Origin: Salinimicrobium catena
Lineage (GTDB): Bacteria; Bacteroidota; Bacteroidia; Flavobacteriales; Flavobacteriaceae
Length of the DNA: 64,000 nt
Direction of reading: 5' to 3'
Assembly (NCBI RefSeq): GCF_900102915.1
Contig: NZ_FNGG01000003.1
Coordinates: 62,001-126,000 of the forward strand
Part shown: piece by piece, positions 1 through 9,902 of the stretch
How positions within the stretch are numbered: position 1 is the stretch's first letter
How the letters are laid out: each line of letters opens with the position of its first letter
The notes under the pieces: generated by a model
The model's input: only the letters and a program-made list of their open reading frames with translations
Told to the model about the DNA's origin: nothing
Databases searched by the model: none
Position numbers and translations under genes: made by a program

Positions 1-495
1 CATAAATTACAGGAACTAAATGCAAGCCTTCAAGAGGCAGATGCAGTAAAGCAGGAGTATATTCGGTATTTTCTTAGTGCTACTTCTGATTTGATCAAGA
101 AAATAGACAAAATACAGAAAATCACAACTCAAAAACTCCTGGCTAAAAAACCAGAAGATGTTCTAAAGAACCTTAAAAAATATAGCGTAAAAAAAGAAAG
201 GGAAGCTTTGTTCAGGGAATTCGACGAGGTGTTTTTAAAGCTGTTCCCAGATTTTAAGCAGGAATTTTATGCCCTATTCCCGGAGGAACAACAAAAAGAG
301 GTAAGAAAAGGGGATTTGTTGAATACTGAACTGCGAGTTTTTGCTCTCTATCGTTTGGGGATTCAAGACAGCAATCAAATTGCTGAATTTTTAAACTTAT
401 CTGTAGCAACAATATATACTTATAAAACCCGGGCAAAATCAAGATCGAATTCGCGAGAGAATTTTGAAGAGAGGGTTATGGAAATTAAAGCGTAA
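1..495 (+). CDS. DUF6377-type regulator, C-terminal part
   Basis: The frame is open from base 1 to the stop at 495, so this is the 3' end of a longer gene that begins before the window. The visible ~164 residues hold a region rich in charged helices (about 1-100). A helix-turn-helix-like tail follows, with '...[32 protein letters not shown]', which resembles a LuxR/sigma-type recognition helix. This matches the C-terminal half of DUF6377 proteins of Bacteroidota, which are membrane-anchored TPR regulators with a cytoplasmic DNA-binding end. The identification is from pattern memory. The N-terminal TPR and membrane segments cannot be seen here. A TTG codon at 91 lies inside the gene and is not the real start. 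Confidence 0.7.
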   Translation, partial: HKLQELNASLQEADAVKQEYIRYFLSATSDLIKKIDKIQKITTQKLLAKKPEDVLKNLKKYSVKKEREALFREFDEVFLKLFPDFKQEFYALFPEEQQKEVRKGDLLNTELRVFALYRLGIQDSNQIAEFLNLSVATIYTYKTRAKSRSNSRENFEERVMEIKA

Positions 496-589
496 AGGGA
501 ATCGTAATACCTTCCTCTGGTGGAAAGAGATTCCTTTGAACGTAATTCACTAGAACCTGAGGCTTTTTTTAAATTTAAAAGGGCTGCAT

Positions 590-1042
590 TCACAGTAGCC
601 CTTCATCAGCAAAACTGTAATACTCATTGCTGGGAGTGAGAATCAAATGGTCAAGTAATTTAATATCCAGCAGTTCCCCTGCATTTTTAATCCTTTCGGT
701 AAGCTTTTTATCTGCAGTACTGGGGTGAAGAGCTCCGCTGGGGTGATTATGTGCGATGATCACTGCTGTACTTAAGGATTTAAGCACCACGGCAAAAAGG
801 ATACGAATATCAACCAGCGTAGCTGTTATTCCTCCAGAAGAGAGAAGGAAAATGCCTTTAACCCGGTTTGAATTGTTGAGGAGCATGACGTTGAAGTGTT
901 CCTGCGCAGCTATGGCATTTTGATCCCAGATGGAATTGAAGATGTTGAAGGCTTCCCTGGAGGAGTTGATCTTTGGGGCCATGGCCATTTGGATTTTGGT
1001 GTTTTGATAGCGAAGGGAGATTTCATTGACAGAAGTTTTCAT
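590..1042 (-). CDS. RadC/JAB-domain protein
   Basis: A 150-residue protein with the JAB/MPN metalloprotease-like signature AHNHPSG (about residues 100-106) followed by an Asp ten residues later, as in the RadC C-terminal domain. It lacks the N-terminal helix-hairpin-helix of full RadC. This short form is common on Bacteroidota conjugative elements near their ends; its function is not established. The start is taken at the ATG complementary to 1040-1042, because upstream in-frame residues (to 1183) do not resemble the family. The gene stands alone, convergent with the DUF6377 gene. Confidence 0.8.
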   Translation of the reverse strand: MKTSVNEISLRYQNTKIQMAMAPKINSSREAFNIFNSIWDQNAIAAQEHFNVMLLNNSNRVKGIFLLSSGGITATLVDIRILFAVVLKSLSTAVIIAHNHPSGALHPSTADKKLTERIKNAGELLDIKLLDHLILTPSNEYYSFADEGLL

Positions 1043-1459
1043 AGCATTACATTTTAGTTGAAGAAATTTTGTTTCCGGCAGTGCCAGAGCTTTATTCTTT
1101 TTTAATGCAGTACGATCACAACATTGAAGGCCGAAAGAGACGTATAAAAAGCGCAGTGGCTTTATGCCGTCTCCGGAATTCAATGTTGTAGTTTTGCTTT
1201 TTAAAAAAGGAAGAGCTTTGGCATTGGAAGAATTGACCAGATCTGTAACACAACTAAAAAAATGTTATTGAAACCTGCTAAGAAAGCAGCTTTGGTACAA
1301 TCAAATGAAAAATGGTTCCAACTTGTTACTGTCTGAAGAGTTTCAAAATTTTCTTGAAAAAGGATGGTGTCCAAAGACTTTTAGTGGGGTTCGGCAGGAT
1401 CAGCTTGTTCTTTAAAAATTTGAATGTAAAAAGAGTAATAAATAGTGGTTAAACTGAAC

Positions 1460-2083
1460 ATGAGAAAAATAGATCTAAATAACTGGAACAGGAGAGAACA
1501 TTTTGAATTCTTTTCAAAGATGAAAAGTCCGTTTTTTGGAGTTGTGGCAGAGGTGGAATGTACAAACGCCTACAAAAAGGCAAAAGAAAGTGGTGTTTCT
1601 TTCTTCGCGTCTTACCTGCACAAATCTATGGTTGCCGTCAATTTAGTGAGGGAGTTGAAACTACGCATTATTGGTGATGATGTTGTGGAATTCGAAACCA
1701 TTCATGCAGGTACGACAATAGGTAGGGAAGATGAGACCTTCGGCTTTGCTTTTATTCCGTTCGAGCTAAGTTTTGAGAATTTTAATCGGGAGTTGCAAAA
1801 AGAGATCCTGGCAGTTAAGAACTCTACAGGCTTGCGTTTAAATAATGATGCTATTAAAAAAGACCTCATAAGACACTCTACTTTTCCCTGGAGTTCTTTT
1901 ACGGGTCTTCTTCACCCTTCTGATCTGGATAGAAAGGAATCTGTACCCAAAATAACATTTGGTAAGTCCAAAAAAAGAGAAGGAAGAATCTTCTTGCCCG
2001 TTTCTGTTGAGGCGCATCATGGTTTGGTCGATGGATTTCATATTGCCCGGTACCTGGAGGAATTTGAAAAGCAACTGAAATAA
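1460..2083 (+). CDS. chloramphenicol acetyltransferase-like protein
   Basis: A 207-residue protein of the CatA fold. It has the catalytic HHxxxDG signature near the C-terminus (HHGLVDG, about residues 186-192) and the 'PWSSFTG' segment typical of CAT trimers. CAT enzymes transfer acetyl from acetyl-CoA to chloramphenicol. Many chromosomal homologues in Bacteroidota have unknown substrates, so resistance should not be assumed. The start is placed at the ATG at 1460 rather than the GTG at 1445, because the 'MRKIDLNNW' N-terminus matches the family. It is a single-gene unit between the JAB gene and the restriction locus and is probably ICE cargo. Confidence 0.8.
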   Translation: MRKIDLNNWNRREHFEFFSKMKSPFFGVVAEVECTNAYKKAKESGVSFFASYLHKSMVAVNLVRELKLRIIGDDVVEFETIHAGTTIGREDETFGFAFIPFELSFENFNRELQKEILAVKNSTGLRLNNDAIKKDLIRHSTFPWSSFTGLLHPSDLDRKESVPKITFGKSKKREGRIFLPVSVEAHHGLVDGFHIARYLEEFEKQLK

Positions 2084-2315
2084 TCCTTTTTTCCCTTGTG
2101 CAGGAAATACTTTAGTAAACAATCTTTTGGGTGTACGCCCGGCAAATAAATGAAGATCATCTTCCTTTATGAATAAAATGATGAAGATTAACAAGGATTG
2201 TGGTTTTTCCTTCTGCTATTTCAATATAAAATGCTATTTTTAAGACCGCTTTAACAAAGCGTGGGCGGAGGCGACCCCTACAGCTTCTGCTTTATTGCAA
2301 ATTATATCTTTCTGA

Positions 2316-5300
2316 ATGCATACAGACCAGCCCCTCATTACCGGCAATCTTCATATACTTAAACCCCGTAAAGCTTTAAATAAAGCTTACCTTAAGGTCA
2401 AACCAAACCGGTCTCAGATAGAGAGTTTTAAGCAAAATCTCATCGAGTTACTAGACAGGACCAATGAAATTGAATCTGAAGAGTTCCACAAGAACCTGGT
2501 AACCGATTTTCTCAAGAGAACCTATTACCACCCAAGCCATTTTATAAATACAAAGGGGCGAACAGACCTGGTGATCCATAATGGCGATAAAGCCAAAAGC
2601 AGCGTCGGGGTCATTATTGAAGCCAAGAAACCCACCAACAGAGCAGAAATGCTCAGTCGCGACAAGATCAATTGTAAGGCATTCCATGAACTGGTGCTTT
2701 ATTATTTAAGGGAGCGTATCACGCACAAGAACCTGGAGATAAAATATCTGGTGGCGACAAACATCAATGAGTGGTTCATTTTCGACGCCAATTTCTTTGA
2801 AAAAGCTTTCGCGCAGAACAAGAAACTGGTGAGCCAATTCACAGACTTTGAAGCCGGTAGGCTGGCCGGGAAAACGACCGACTTCTTCTATAAGGAAATC
2901 GCGGAACCTTTTGTTGCTGAAATGCAGCAGGAAGTGGAGTTTACGCATTTTGATATCAGGAACTACGAAAAACCGCTGCGTAACAATAATCCCAAAGACG
3001 ACAATAAGCTCATTGCGCTGTTCAAATTGCTTTCTCCCGAGCACCTGCTGAAATTGCCCTTTTCAAATGACAGTAATAGCCTGGATAAACGTTTTTACGG
3101 AGAGCTGCTGCACATCATAGGCCTTACCGAAAACAAACAGGGAGGTAAAAAGATCATTGAGCGGCAAAAAGAGGGGCAACGAAATACCGGCTCGTTCCTT
3201 GAGAACGCGATCATCCAGCTTGAAAGCATGGACAAGATTGGCCGGCTGGACAACCCTGCGCATTTTGGAGAAACCCAAGAAGACCGTCTTTTTTCCGTGG
3301 GCCTGGAGTTGAGCATCACCTGGCTCAACAGGATCCTTTTTCTTAAGTTGCTGGAAGCCCAGCTTCTCACTTATCATAAAGGAGATAGATCTTACGAGTT
3401 CCTTAGTCTTGACAGGATCCACAATTACGACGACCTAAATTCTTTGTTCTTCCAGGTGCTGGCAAGGCAGCACGGGGACAGGAATGAAGATGTAAAAGCC
3501 CTTTTTGAGAAGGTGCCTTACCTGAACTCTTCCCTGTTCGAGCCTACAGATATTGAGCATGCCACCCTGTTCATCAGCAACCTGCGTGACGATAAGACGT
3601 TGCCTATCTACAGTTCCACCGTGCTGAAGGATAAGAAAGGCAAAAAGCGCAGCGGCGAACTCAATGCGCTGGAGTATTTGTTCGAATTCCTCAATGCCTA
3701 CGATTTTAGCAGTGAGGGGGGCGAAACCATTCAGGAAGACAACAAAACCCTCATTAATGCCTCTGTGCTTGGGCTTATCTTTGAAAAGATCAACGGCTAT
3801 AAGGACGGCTCTTTCTTCACGCCCGGCTTTATCACCATGTACATGTGCCGCGAGACCATTAGGAAGGCCGTGGTGCAGAAGTTCAATGAGGCCAAAGGCT
3901 GGAACTGTGAAGATCTTGACACACTTTATGATCGTATAGAAGACCGGCAGGAGGCCAATGAGCTTATCAATAGTTTGAAGATCTGTGATCCAGCGGTGGG
4001 CTCAGGACATTTCCTGGTCTCTGCCCTGAATGAGATGATCGCCATCAAGAACGATCTCAATATTCTGCAGGATCGTCACGGAAGAAGGCTGAAGGAATAC
4101 CATGTGGAAGTGGTCAATGACGAATTGATCGTGACCGATGATGACGGGGAGCTTTTTGAATACAATCCCTCCGGAAAGGAAAGCCAGCGGGTACAGGAAG
4201 CGCTTTTCCACGAGAAACAGAACATCATTGAGAATTGCCTTTTTGGAGTGGACATCAACCCGAACTCTGTAAAGATCTGCCGCCTGCGGCTGTGGATAGA
4301 ACTACTGAAGCATGCCTACTATAAGAACGAGACAGAACTTGAGACCCTGCCGAATATCGACATCAATATCAAATGCGGTAATTCCCTTATAAGCCGTTTT
4401 GACCTGGATGCCGACCTGAGCAAGGCGCTTAAGGACAGCAAGTGGAACATAGACAGCTACCGGGTGGCTGTTGACACCTACCGCAACGCGCACAACAAGG
4501 AGCAGAAGCGGGAAATGGAGAAGATCATCCACGACATCAAGAACGATTTTAGGAGCGAGATCTCTACCAATGACCCGAAGGTAAAGAGGCTGGAAAAGGT
4601 AAAAGGGGAGATCTTTTTAATGGCCAACCAGACGCAGCTCTTTGAGCAGTCAAAAAGAGAAAAAGCCGCCTGGAACAAAAGGCTGGAGAAGCTCACCAAA
4701 GAAAGCAAAAAGCTGGAAATCGAGATCCAGGAGATCAAGGACAACAAGGTCTTTGAGGACGCTTTTGAATGGCGCTTTGAATTCCCCGAAGTCCTGGATG
4801 ACAATGGGGATTATGCGGGCTTTGATGTGGTGATTGGGAATCCGCCTTATTTTTCTTTGTCAAAGATAAAGGAACAGTCGGATTATTTTTCACAGGCAGG
4901 ATTTACTACCTTTTCTAAAGGTGCAGACATATATTGTCTTTTCTATGAGCGGGGAGGAGAAATTTTAAAACCGCAGGGCCATCTTACTTATATAACCTCT
5001 AATTCATGGTTAAGAGGAATCTATGGAAATTTACTTAAGGATTATTTTTTAGAAAATCTTCATCCTATTGCCCTTTTAAATATTGAAGATATCCAGGTAT
5101 TTGATGAGGCCACAGTAGAGTCAAATATTATTACTCTTCAGAAAGGAAAAAAAACAAGTTCCTTTCCTGTGGTAAATCTTTCTGAGAAATATGCTATCGG
5201 TTCTTCTTTAGCCGAATTTTTTAATAACTACAGTTTTGATTTTGTCATTCCAGAAACTTCCGATTGGTTTATTGGAAATCAAAAAGAAACTGAACTTAAA

Positions 5301-6095
5301 CTTAAAATTGAAACTAACTCAAAACCTCTTAAGGAATTTGACCTGACAATCAATTTTGGAATTAAAACAGGATATAATAAAGCATTTATTATTGAGGAAG
5401 AAAAGAAGGATGAATTAATTAAAGAACATCCAGAAAGTGCGAATATTATAAAACCCATTCTGAGGGGGAGAGATGTTCAGAAATACAAGCATGATTTTTC
5501 ACGAAAATGGGCCATATGTACTTTTCCCGCATTAAAAATTGATATTGATGATTATCCTGCTGTACGAGATTATTTATTAAGTCTGGGTAAGTTTAGGCTC
5601 GAACAATGTGGAAAGAAAGGAAGTAGGAAGAAAACGAGCAACAAATGGTTTGAAACACAAGATTCTATTTCTTACTGGAAAGATTTTAATAAACCTAAAA
5701 TAATCTGGGGAGAAATATCGGACCGCCCAAAATTTGCATTTGATGATTCTGGCTATTACGCTGAAGCTACTACTTTTCTAATGACAGGGGAAAAACTAAA
5801 ATTCCTGTTGGCAATCCTAAACTCTAAAGTTTCTGAGTGGTATTTCAACCTGATCGGTACGACTACAGGGATGGGGACGAACCGTTGGAAAAAATACAAG
5901 ATTGAATTACTTCCTGTCAAGGTTCCTACTGTAGAACAGGAAAACAAAATAGAATCCTTGGTAGATCAAATTCTTGAATCAAAAAAAGAAAATTCCGCCG
6001 CCGACACCTTTTCTTTAGAAGCAGAAATCGATAAGTTAGTTTATGAGCTTTATGATTTGACGGAGGTGGAGATTGATATTATTGAAAACAATTAA
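2316..6095 (+). CDS. Eco57I-like restriction-modification methylase (type IIG-like)
   Basis: A 1259-residue fused enzyme. The N-terminus carries a PD-(D/E)XK-like nuclease signature (TDLVI with D84, then IIEAKKP with E102 and K104). A helical linker follows, then the N6-adenine methyltransferase with the AdoMet-binding motif DPAVGSGHF (about 558-566) and the catalytic NPPY (842-845). The C-terminal ~400 residues are a TaqI-like target-recognition domain, with '...LRGRDVQKYKHDFSRKWAICTFP...'. Such proteins methylate adenine and can cut unmodified DNA. It is followed after 11 bases by the helicase gene, so the two are likely one operon. G+C is clearly higher before about 4850 and drops abruptly just after the NPPY codons, which suggests that the recognition half was acquired separately. 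Confidence 0.85.
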   Translation: MHTDQPLITGNLHILKPRKALNKAYLKVKPNRSQIESFKQNLIELLDRTNEIESEEFHKNLVTDFLKRTYYHPSHFINTKGRTDLVIHNGDKAKSSVGVIIEAKKPTNRAEMLSRDKINCKAFHELVLYYLRERITHKNLEIKYLVATNINEWFIFDANFFEKAFAQNKKLVSQFTDFEAGRLAGKTTDFFYKEIAEPFVAEMQQEVEFTHFDIRNYEKPLRNNNPKDDNKLIALFKLLSPEHLLKLPFSNDSNSLDKRFYGELLHIIGLTENKQGGKKIIERQKEGQRNTGSFLENAIIQLESMDKIGRLDNPAHFGETQEDRLFSVGLELSITWLNRILFLKLLEAQLLTYHKGDRSYEFLSLDRIHNYDDLNSLFFQVLARQHGDRNEDVKALFEKVPYLNSSLFEPTDIEHATLFISNLRDDKTLPIYSSTVLKDKKGKKRSGELNALEYLFEFLNAYDFSSEGGETIQEDNKTLINASVLGLIFEKINGYKDGSFFTPGFITMYMCRETIRKAVVQKFNEAKGWNCEDLDTLYDRIEDRQEANELINSLKICDPAVGSGHFLVSALNEMIAIKNDLNILQDRHGRRLKEYHVEVVNDELIVTDDDGELFEYNPSGKESQRVQEALFHEKQNIIENCLFGVDINPNSVKICRLRLWIELLKHAYYKNETELETLPNIDINIKCGNSLISRFDLDADLSKALKDSKWNIDSYRVAVDTYRNAHNKEQKREMEKIIHDIKNDFRSEISTNDPKVKRLEKVKGEIFLMANQTQLFEQSKREKAAWNKRLEKLTKESKKLEIEIQEIKDNKVFEDAFEWRFEFPEVLDDNGDYAGFDVVIGNPPYFSLSKIKEQSDYFSQAGFTTFSKGADIYCLFYERGGEILKPQGHLTYITSNSWLRGIYGNLLKDYFLENLHPIALLNIEDIQVFDEATVESNIITLQKGKKTSSFPVVNLSEKYAIGSSLAEFFNNYSFDFVIPETSDWFIGNQKETELKLKIETNSKPLKEFDLTINFGIKTGYNKAFIIEEEKKDELIKEHPESANIIKPILRGRDVQKYKHDFSRKWAICTFPALKIDIDDYPAVRDYLLSLGKFRLEQCGKKGSRKKTSNKWFETQDSISYWKDFNKPKIIWGEISDRPKFAFDDSGYYAEATTFLMTGEKLKFLLAILNSKVSEWYFNLIGTTTGMGTNRWKKYKIELLPVKVPTVEQENKIESLVDQILESKKENSAADTFSLEAEIDKLVYELYDLTEVEIDIIENN

Positions 6096-6106
6096 AATGA
6101 CCCCGG

Positions 6107-9100
6107 ATGATAGATGTCAAGACTCCAACCGTTGAATTTTTCCATTACAACAAAGATGGAAATCTAGCTAAACAGTTCTTTACAGGTGCTGAAAAATTTG
6201 AGAACTGCATGCTTGAGAGTGAAGAACCATTCATTCTTAATTCCAATGGTGACAGAATTCTAATTTCTAGCGATCCAGATTTTAAAGTCCCAGAAGAATG
6301 TGATTATGCTTTACTTTCTTCTAAAAAACCAACTAATAAAGATTTTTTGGGATCTAAATTTAATTTTAGACGATGGCTGAAACATCCTTTAATTAAGGCT
6401 CATACATCTACCGAAATAAAGGAGTCATGGGATGGAAATTTTAATTATATAAAAGAAGATTTGCAGAAGAATATTCATGGGCTTCGGCCACCACAATTGG
6501 GTGCTCTTTATGCGATTCTTTCTCATCTGCAAAATAAAGGAGATAAAGCAATTGTCGTATTGCCTACAGGAACGGGCAAAACTGAAACTATGATTTCTAC
6601 ATTGATAGCCAATCAATGTAATAAATTACTAATTTCTGTTCCCTCAGATGCTTTGCGGGAGCAATTAGCAAAAAAATTTTCTACCCTTGGCTTGTTAAGG
6701 AAATTCGGCATAGTATCGGAAAAAGCTTTAAACCCGATCGTGGGAATAATTACTACAAAATTTAAAACAGAAAAAGAACTAGTCGATTTTCTTAACCAAG
6801 TCAATGTTGTTGTTACAACTATAAATATACTTTCAGGGCTTGAACAAAATCAAAAAGCCATTATTAGCGATTCCATTTCTCATTATTTTATTGATGAGGC
6901 TCATCATTCAGAGGCTAGTTCCTGGAGAAATTTTATAGGACTGTTTGACCCTCACAAGGTTTTTTTATTCACAGCTACTCCTTTTCGTAACGACCAGAAA
7001 AAGCTTGATGGAAAATTCATATATGAATTTTCACTAAAACAAGCACAAGAACAGGGCTACTATAAAAATATACAATTTAAACCCGTTAGAGAATATGATT
7101 TAATTAGCGCGGATATGGCAATTGCTGAGAAAGCAGTTTCTGTTCTAAAAGATGATCGAAAGAAAGGCCTTAATCATATTTTACTGGCACGTTGTAAGAC
7201 AAAGGATAGAGCGAAGGAAGTATTTCAACACTATATAAAACATTCCGAACTAAACCCAGTTTTAGTTTACAATGGAATACCTGCATTAAAAAAGAAATTA
7301 GCTTCCATTAAAAATTTGCACAATAAAATCATTGTGTGTGTAGACATGCTTGGAGAAGGTTTTGATCTACCAGAATTGAAAATAGCAGCAATCCATGATG
7401 ACAGGCAGAGCATTCCAATAATGCTGCAATTTATTGGTAGGTTTACTAGGACTTCCGGGAAAATGATCGGTGACGCTACATTCATTACGAATTTGGCTTA
7501 TCCTCCGATTCAACAAGAGCTTGATCAATTATATTCTAAAGGTAGCGATTGGAACGTACTACTTCCGAAAATTAGTGAAGGAGCCACAAAAAAGGAATTA
7601 GATTTCCAATCTTTTTTGAATGGATTCAGGAGATTACAGCAATCTACTATTCCCTTTGAATCGATTAAGCCAGCATTAAGTGCGACAGTTTACAAGTTAA
7701 CAACTGACAGGTGGGAGCCAAGTAAATGGAGGGAAGGAATTTCTAATTTGGATACCTATGAGTACCAATTTAATGATATCAACAGTAATCAAAATACATT
7801 AGTTGTCATTCTAGGCAAAAAGTTTAATACCGATTGGGGAAGCTTTGATACCGTCCAGAATTTTCAATGGGATTTAATTATTGTTCATTGGGATAACAGA
7901 ACCGATAGAAATTTAGCATTTGTTCATACTTCCTTAAATCCCTTCAAAAGCAAAAAACTAATTGATGCAATATTTAATGAGCAAAATTCAATTATACAGG
8001 GAATGGATGTTTTCAGAGTCTTTCATGACGTTAAACGGCTAAAACTGTATAATTTTGGTGGTAGAAAAGGTATTGGTCAAGATATTAGTTTTCAGTCTTT
8101 CTTTGGTAAAAATGTTGAAGATGGAATTAAACAACTAGAGCAGGGAACATTAAAAAAGAATAATGCATTTGGTACAGGATTTAAAGAAGGAGATCAAGTA
8201 ACGATTGGTTGTTCGGTAAAGGGAAAGGTATGGGCCTATCTTAGAGGTAATCTCAAAGAGTTGATTGATTGGTGTCAAGAGTTGGGAACTGTTCTTATAG
8301 ATAAGTCAATAAATCCTAACGTGTTTTTAAAAAATACTATCCTTCCAGAAAGAATTAATATTCGACCCCAAAATACCCTTCCCATTGCAGTTGATTGGAA
8401 TCCACACTTATACAGATATCCGGAACATAAGTATTCTTTCAATATAGGACGTTTTGGAAAGTTTTTCGATCTTTCTTCTTCTGAATTAAACATTATTGAT
8501 ACACCTATAGATCAACCAATACGTTTCTCTTGGAATTCTGAAACTGACAGAATTGAATTTGAGCTGGTATTGGGCTCAAAGATAATAGACGGACGCTTAG
8601 AATCTTTTGGCAAAATTAATCGAGTTGGAACCATTGATGCTATAGTGACATCTGGAAATAAAAGAGAAAATATTGCTGATTTTTTTAATGAGTACCCACC
8701 TGTGATCTTTTTTGCTGATGGATCTCAGTTAGAGCTTAATTATTATTTTAAGCCAAAGGATCCTGTTGAAGGTTTTAGTCCAGATCGTCTGGAAAGTTGG
8801 AATTGGGAAGGCGTGTCCCTTAATAAAGAATCAATGGGAATCAAGCCTTATATTAAAGATTCGATCCAATTCAATTTTATTCAAAGAATTAAAGACGAAT
8901 TCGAAATAATATACGATGATGATGGTTCTGGGGAAATTGCTGATGTTATAGGTATTAATCGATCTGAAGTTAAGATTGATATTCACTTGTTTCATTTAAA
9001 GTATGCCAAGGGTGGCAAAGTGAGTAATGATATTGATAATTTCTATCAGGTTTGTGGGCAGGCTCAAAAATCCTTGAACTGGAAATACCGAGAAGGAAAA

Positions 9101-9364
9101 GAGTTATTTACACATCTATTGAAGAGAGTGAAAAAGAAAGAAAAAGAGAAAGAATGTTCCAGATTAATTAAAGGTTCTGTTGAGGATTTAGAATTACTTT
9201 CAACGGCAGTTAAATGGAACCTTGATGCCAAATTTCATATTTACATAGTACAACCTTCCCTTTCAAAAACCGATGCTTCGGAAGGTATTTTATCGCTGTT
9301 AGGGACAACAAGTCATTATCTTTCAACAGTGGGTAATGTTAACTTACAAGTAATAACAAGTTAA
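6107..9364 (+). CDS. DEAD/DEAH-box helicase of the restriction locus
   Basis: A 1085-residue SF2 helicase. Walker A is LPTGTGKT (about 152-159), the DEAH box is FIDEAHH (261-267), motif III is FTATPFR (288-294), and motif VI is near QFIGRFTR. The N-terminal 125 residues and the middle region (about 520-900) are not recognised. The C-terminal part has a conserved-looking stretch 'IHLFHLKYAKGG...VCGQAQKS' (about 957-990) after an Asp/Glu-rich segment. This resembles a PD-(D/E)XK-type nuclease core in which the ExK Glu is not obvious, and that reading is inference. It follows the methylase by 11 bases, giving a two-gene modification/translocation pair. Base composition is uniformly A+T-rich, like the 3' half of the methylase. 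Confidence 0.82.
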   Translation: MIDVKTPTVEFFHYNKDGNLAKQFFTGAEKFENCMLESEEPFILNSNGDRILISSDPDFKVPEECDYALLSSKKPTNKDFLGSKFNFRRWLKHPLIKAHTSTEIKESWDGNFNYIKEDLQKNIHGLRPPQLGALYAILSHLQNKGDKAIVVLPTGTGKTETMISTLIANQCNKLLISVPSDALREQLAKKFSTLGLLRKFGIVSEKALNPIVGIITTKFKTEKELVDFLNQVNVVVTTINILSGLEQNQKAIISDSISHYFIDEAHHSEASSWRNFIGLFDPHKVFLFTATPFRNDQKKLDGKFIYEFSLKQAQEQGYYKNIQFKPVREYDLISADMAIAEKAVSVLKDDRKKGLNHILLARCKTKDRAKEVFQHYIKHSELNPVLVYNGIPALKKKLASIKNLHNKIIVCVDMLGEGFDLPELKIAAIHDDRQSIPIMLQFIGRFTRTSGKMIGDATFITNLAYPPIQQELDQLYSKGSDWNVLLPKISEGATKKELDFQSFLNGFRRLQQSTIPFESIKPALSATVYKLTTDRWEPSKWREGISNLDTYEYQFNDINSNQNTLVVILGKKFNTDWGSFDTVQNFQWDLIIVHWDNRTDRNLAFVHTSLNPFKSKKLIDAIFNEQNSIIQGMDVFRVFHDVKRLKLYNFGGRKGIGQDISFQSFFGKNVEDGIKQLEQGTLKKNNAFGTGFKEGDQVTIGCSVKGKVWAYLRGNLKELIDWCQELGTVLIDKSINPNVFLKNTILPERINIRPQNTLPIAVDWNPHLYRYPEHKYSFNIGRFGKFFDLSSSELNIIDTPIDQPIRFSWNSETDRIEFELVLGSKIIDGRLESFGKINRVGTIDAIVTSGNKRENIADFFNEYPPVIFFADGSQLELNYYFKPKDPVEGFSPDRLESWNWEGVSLNKESMGIKPYIKDSIQFNFIQRIKDEFEIIYDDDGSGEIADVIGINRSEVKIDIHLFHLKYAKGGKVSNDIDNFYQVCGQAQKSLNWKYREGKELFTHLLKRVKKKEKEKECSRLIKGSVEDLELLSTAVKWNLDAKFHIYIVQPSLSKTDASEGILSLLGTTSHYLSTVGNVNLQVITS

Positions 9365-9366
9365 TT

Positions 9367-9525
9367 TTTGAATTATCATATAATAAGAATAAACGGTTTG
9401 CTTTATATGCTGTGGATAAATATTTTGTAGAAGTTGAGTATGATCTTTGGAACAACAAAGTAGTTGGTAAAAGAAAATTTGCCGAAGGGGAGCTTCCGCA
9501 TCGTTACTTCAAAAAAGATCTATAA
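9367..9525 (+). pseudogene. remnant of a small protein
   Basis: After the helicase stop an open frame without any ATG, GTG or TTG start encodes about 52 residues ending '...KRFALYAVDKYFVEVEY...LPHRYFKKDL'. The composition and the DKYFVEVEYD pattern resemble a short conserved Bacteroidota protein often found near restriction genes or regulators. The absence of a start, and a stop at 9340-9342 in the same frame, suggest a 5'-truncated remnant. Function is unknown. Confidence 0.35.
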
Positions 9526-9527
9526 CT

Positions 9528-9752
9528 CTAAAGAGGCTCTTCTGGCCAAAAATCCTTTGGTGAGCATTCCAGGATTTCAGCAAGCTTATTGAGATGATTA
9601 AGATTGTATTTTGCTCTCCTTTTTAAAGATTCTACATGTGAAACAAAGCTGTTGCTCATATCCATTTTACAGGACAGAGAGGATTGAGATATGCCTTTTT
9701 CCAGCCTCCTTTTCTTTACTTCATTAATCACATATAATTCTATTTCGCTCAT
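9528..9752 (-). CDS. XRE-family HTH regulator
   Basis: A 74-residue protein that is almost entirely a Cro/CI-type helix-turn-helix (RRLEKGISQSSLSCKMDMSN, recognition helix SFVSHVESLKR). Such small regulators often control neighbouring restriction-modification genes, like C-proteins, but this one is convergent with the helicase gene rather than upstream of the methylase. It could equally act on the gene-free region to its right. The ATG at 9752 fits the family start. Confidence 0.75.
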   Translation of the reverse strand: MSEIELYVINEVKKRRLEKGISQSSLSCKMDMSNSFVSHVESLKRRAKYNLNHLNKLAEILECSPKDFWPEEPL

Positions 9753-9902
9753 TCTATCTCAAATGGTTCTACAAAGGGGAGGTTTATTTTAAATTTTAAC
9801 AACTGTACATGTACCATTGACAAATATTTTTATATATTAGCCCCAGATAATATATTTGCGATTCTTCTTTAAGTAAAATATTAGAAGCATTCGCTTTGAA
9901 TC

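Noticed and set aside
1445-2083. Calling the CAT-like gene a chloramphenicol resistance gene
   Set aside because: Only the fold and HHxxxDG motif are visible; chromosomal homologues often have other substrates.
2316-9364. Reading the methylase-helicase pair as a BREX or DISARM system
   Set aside because: No PglZ, BrxC, DrmB or phospholipase-type partner is present; the two genes fit a type IIG-like locus better.
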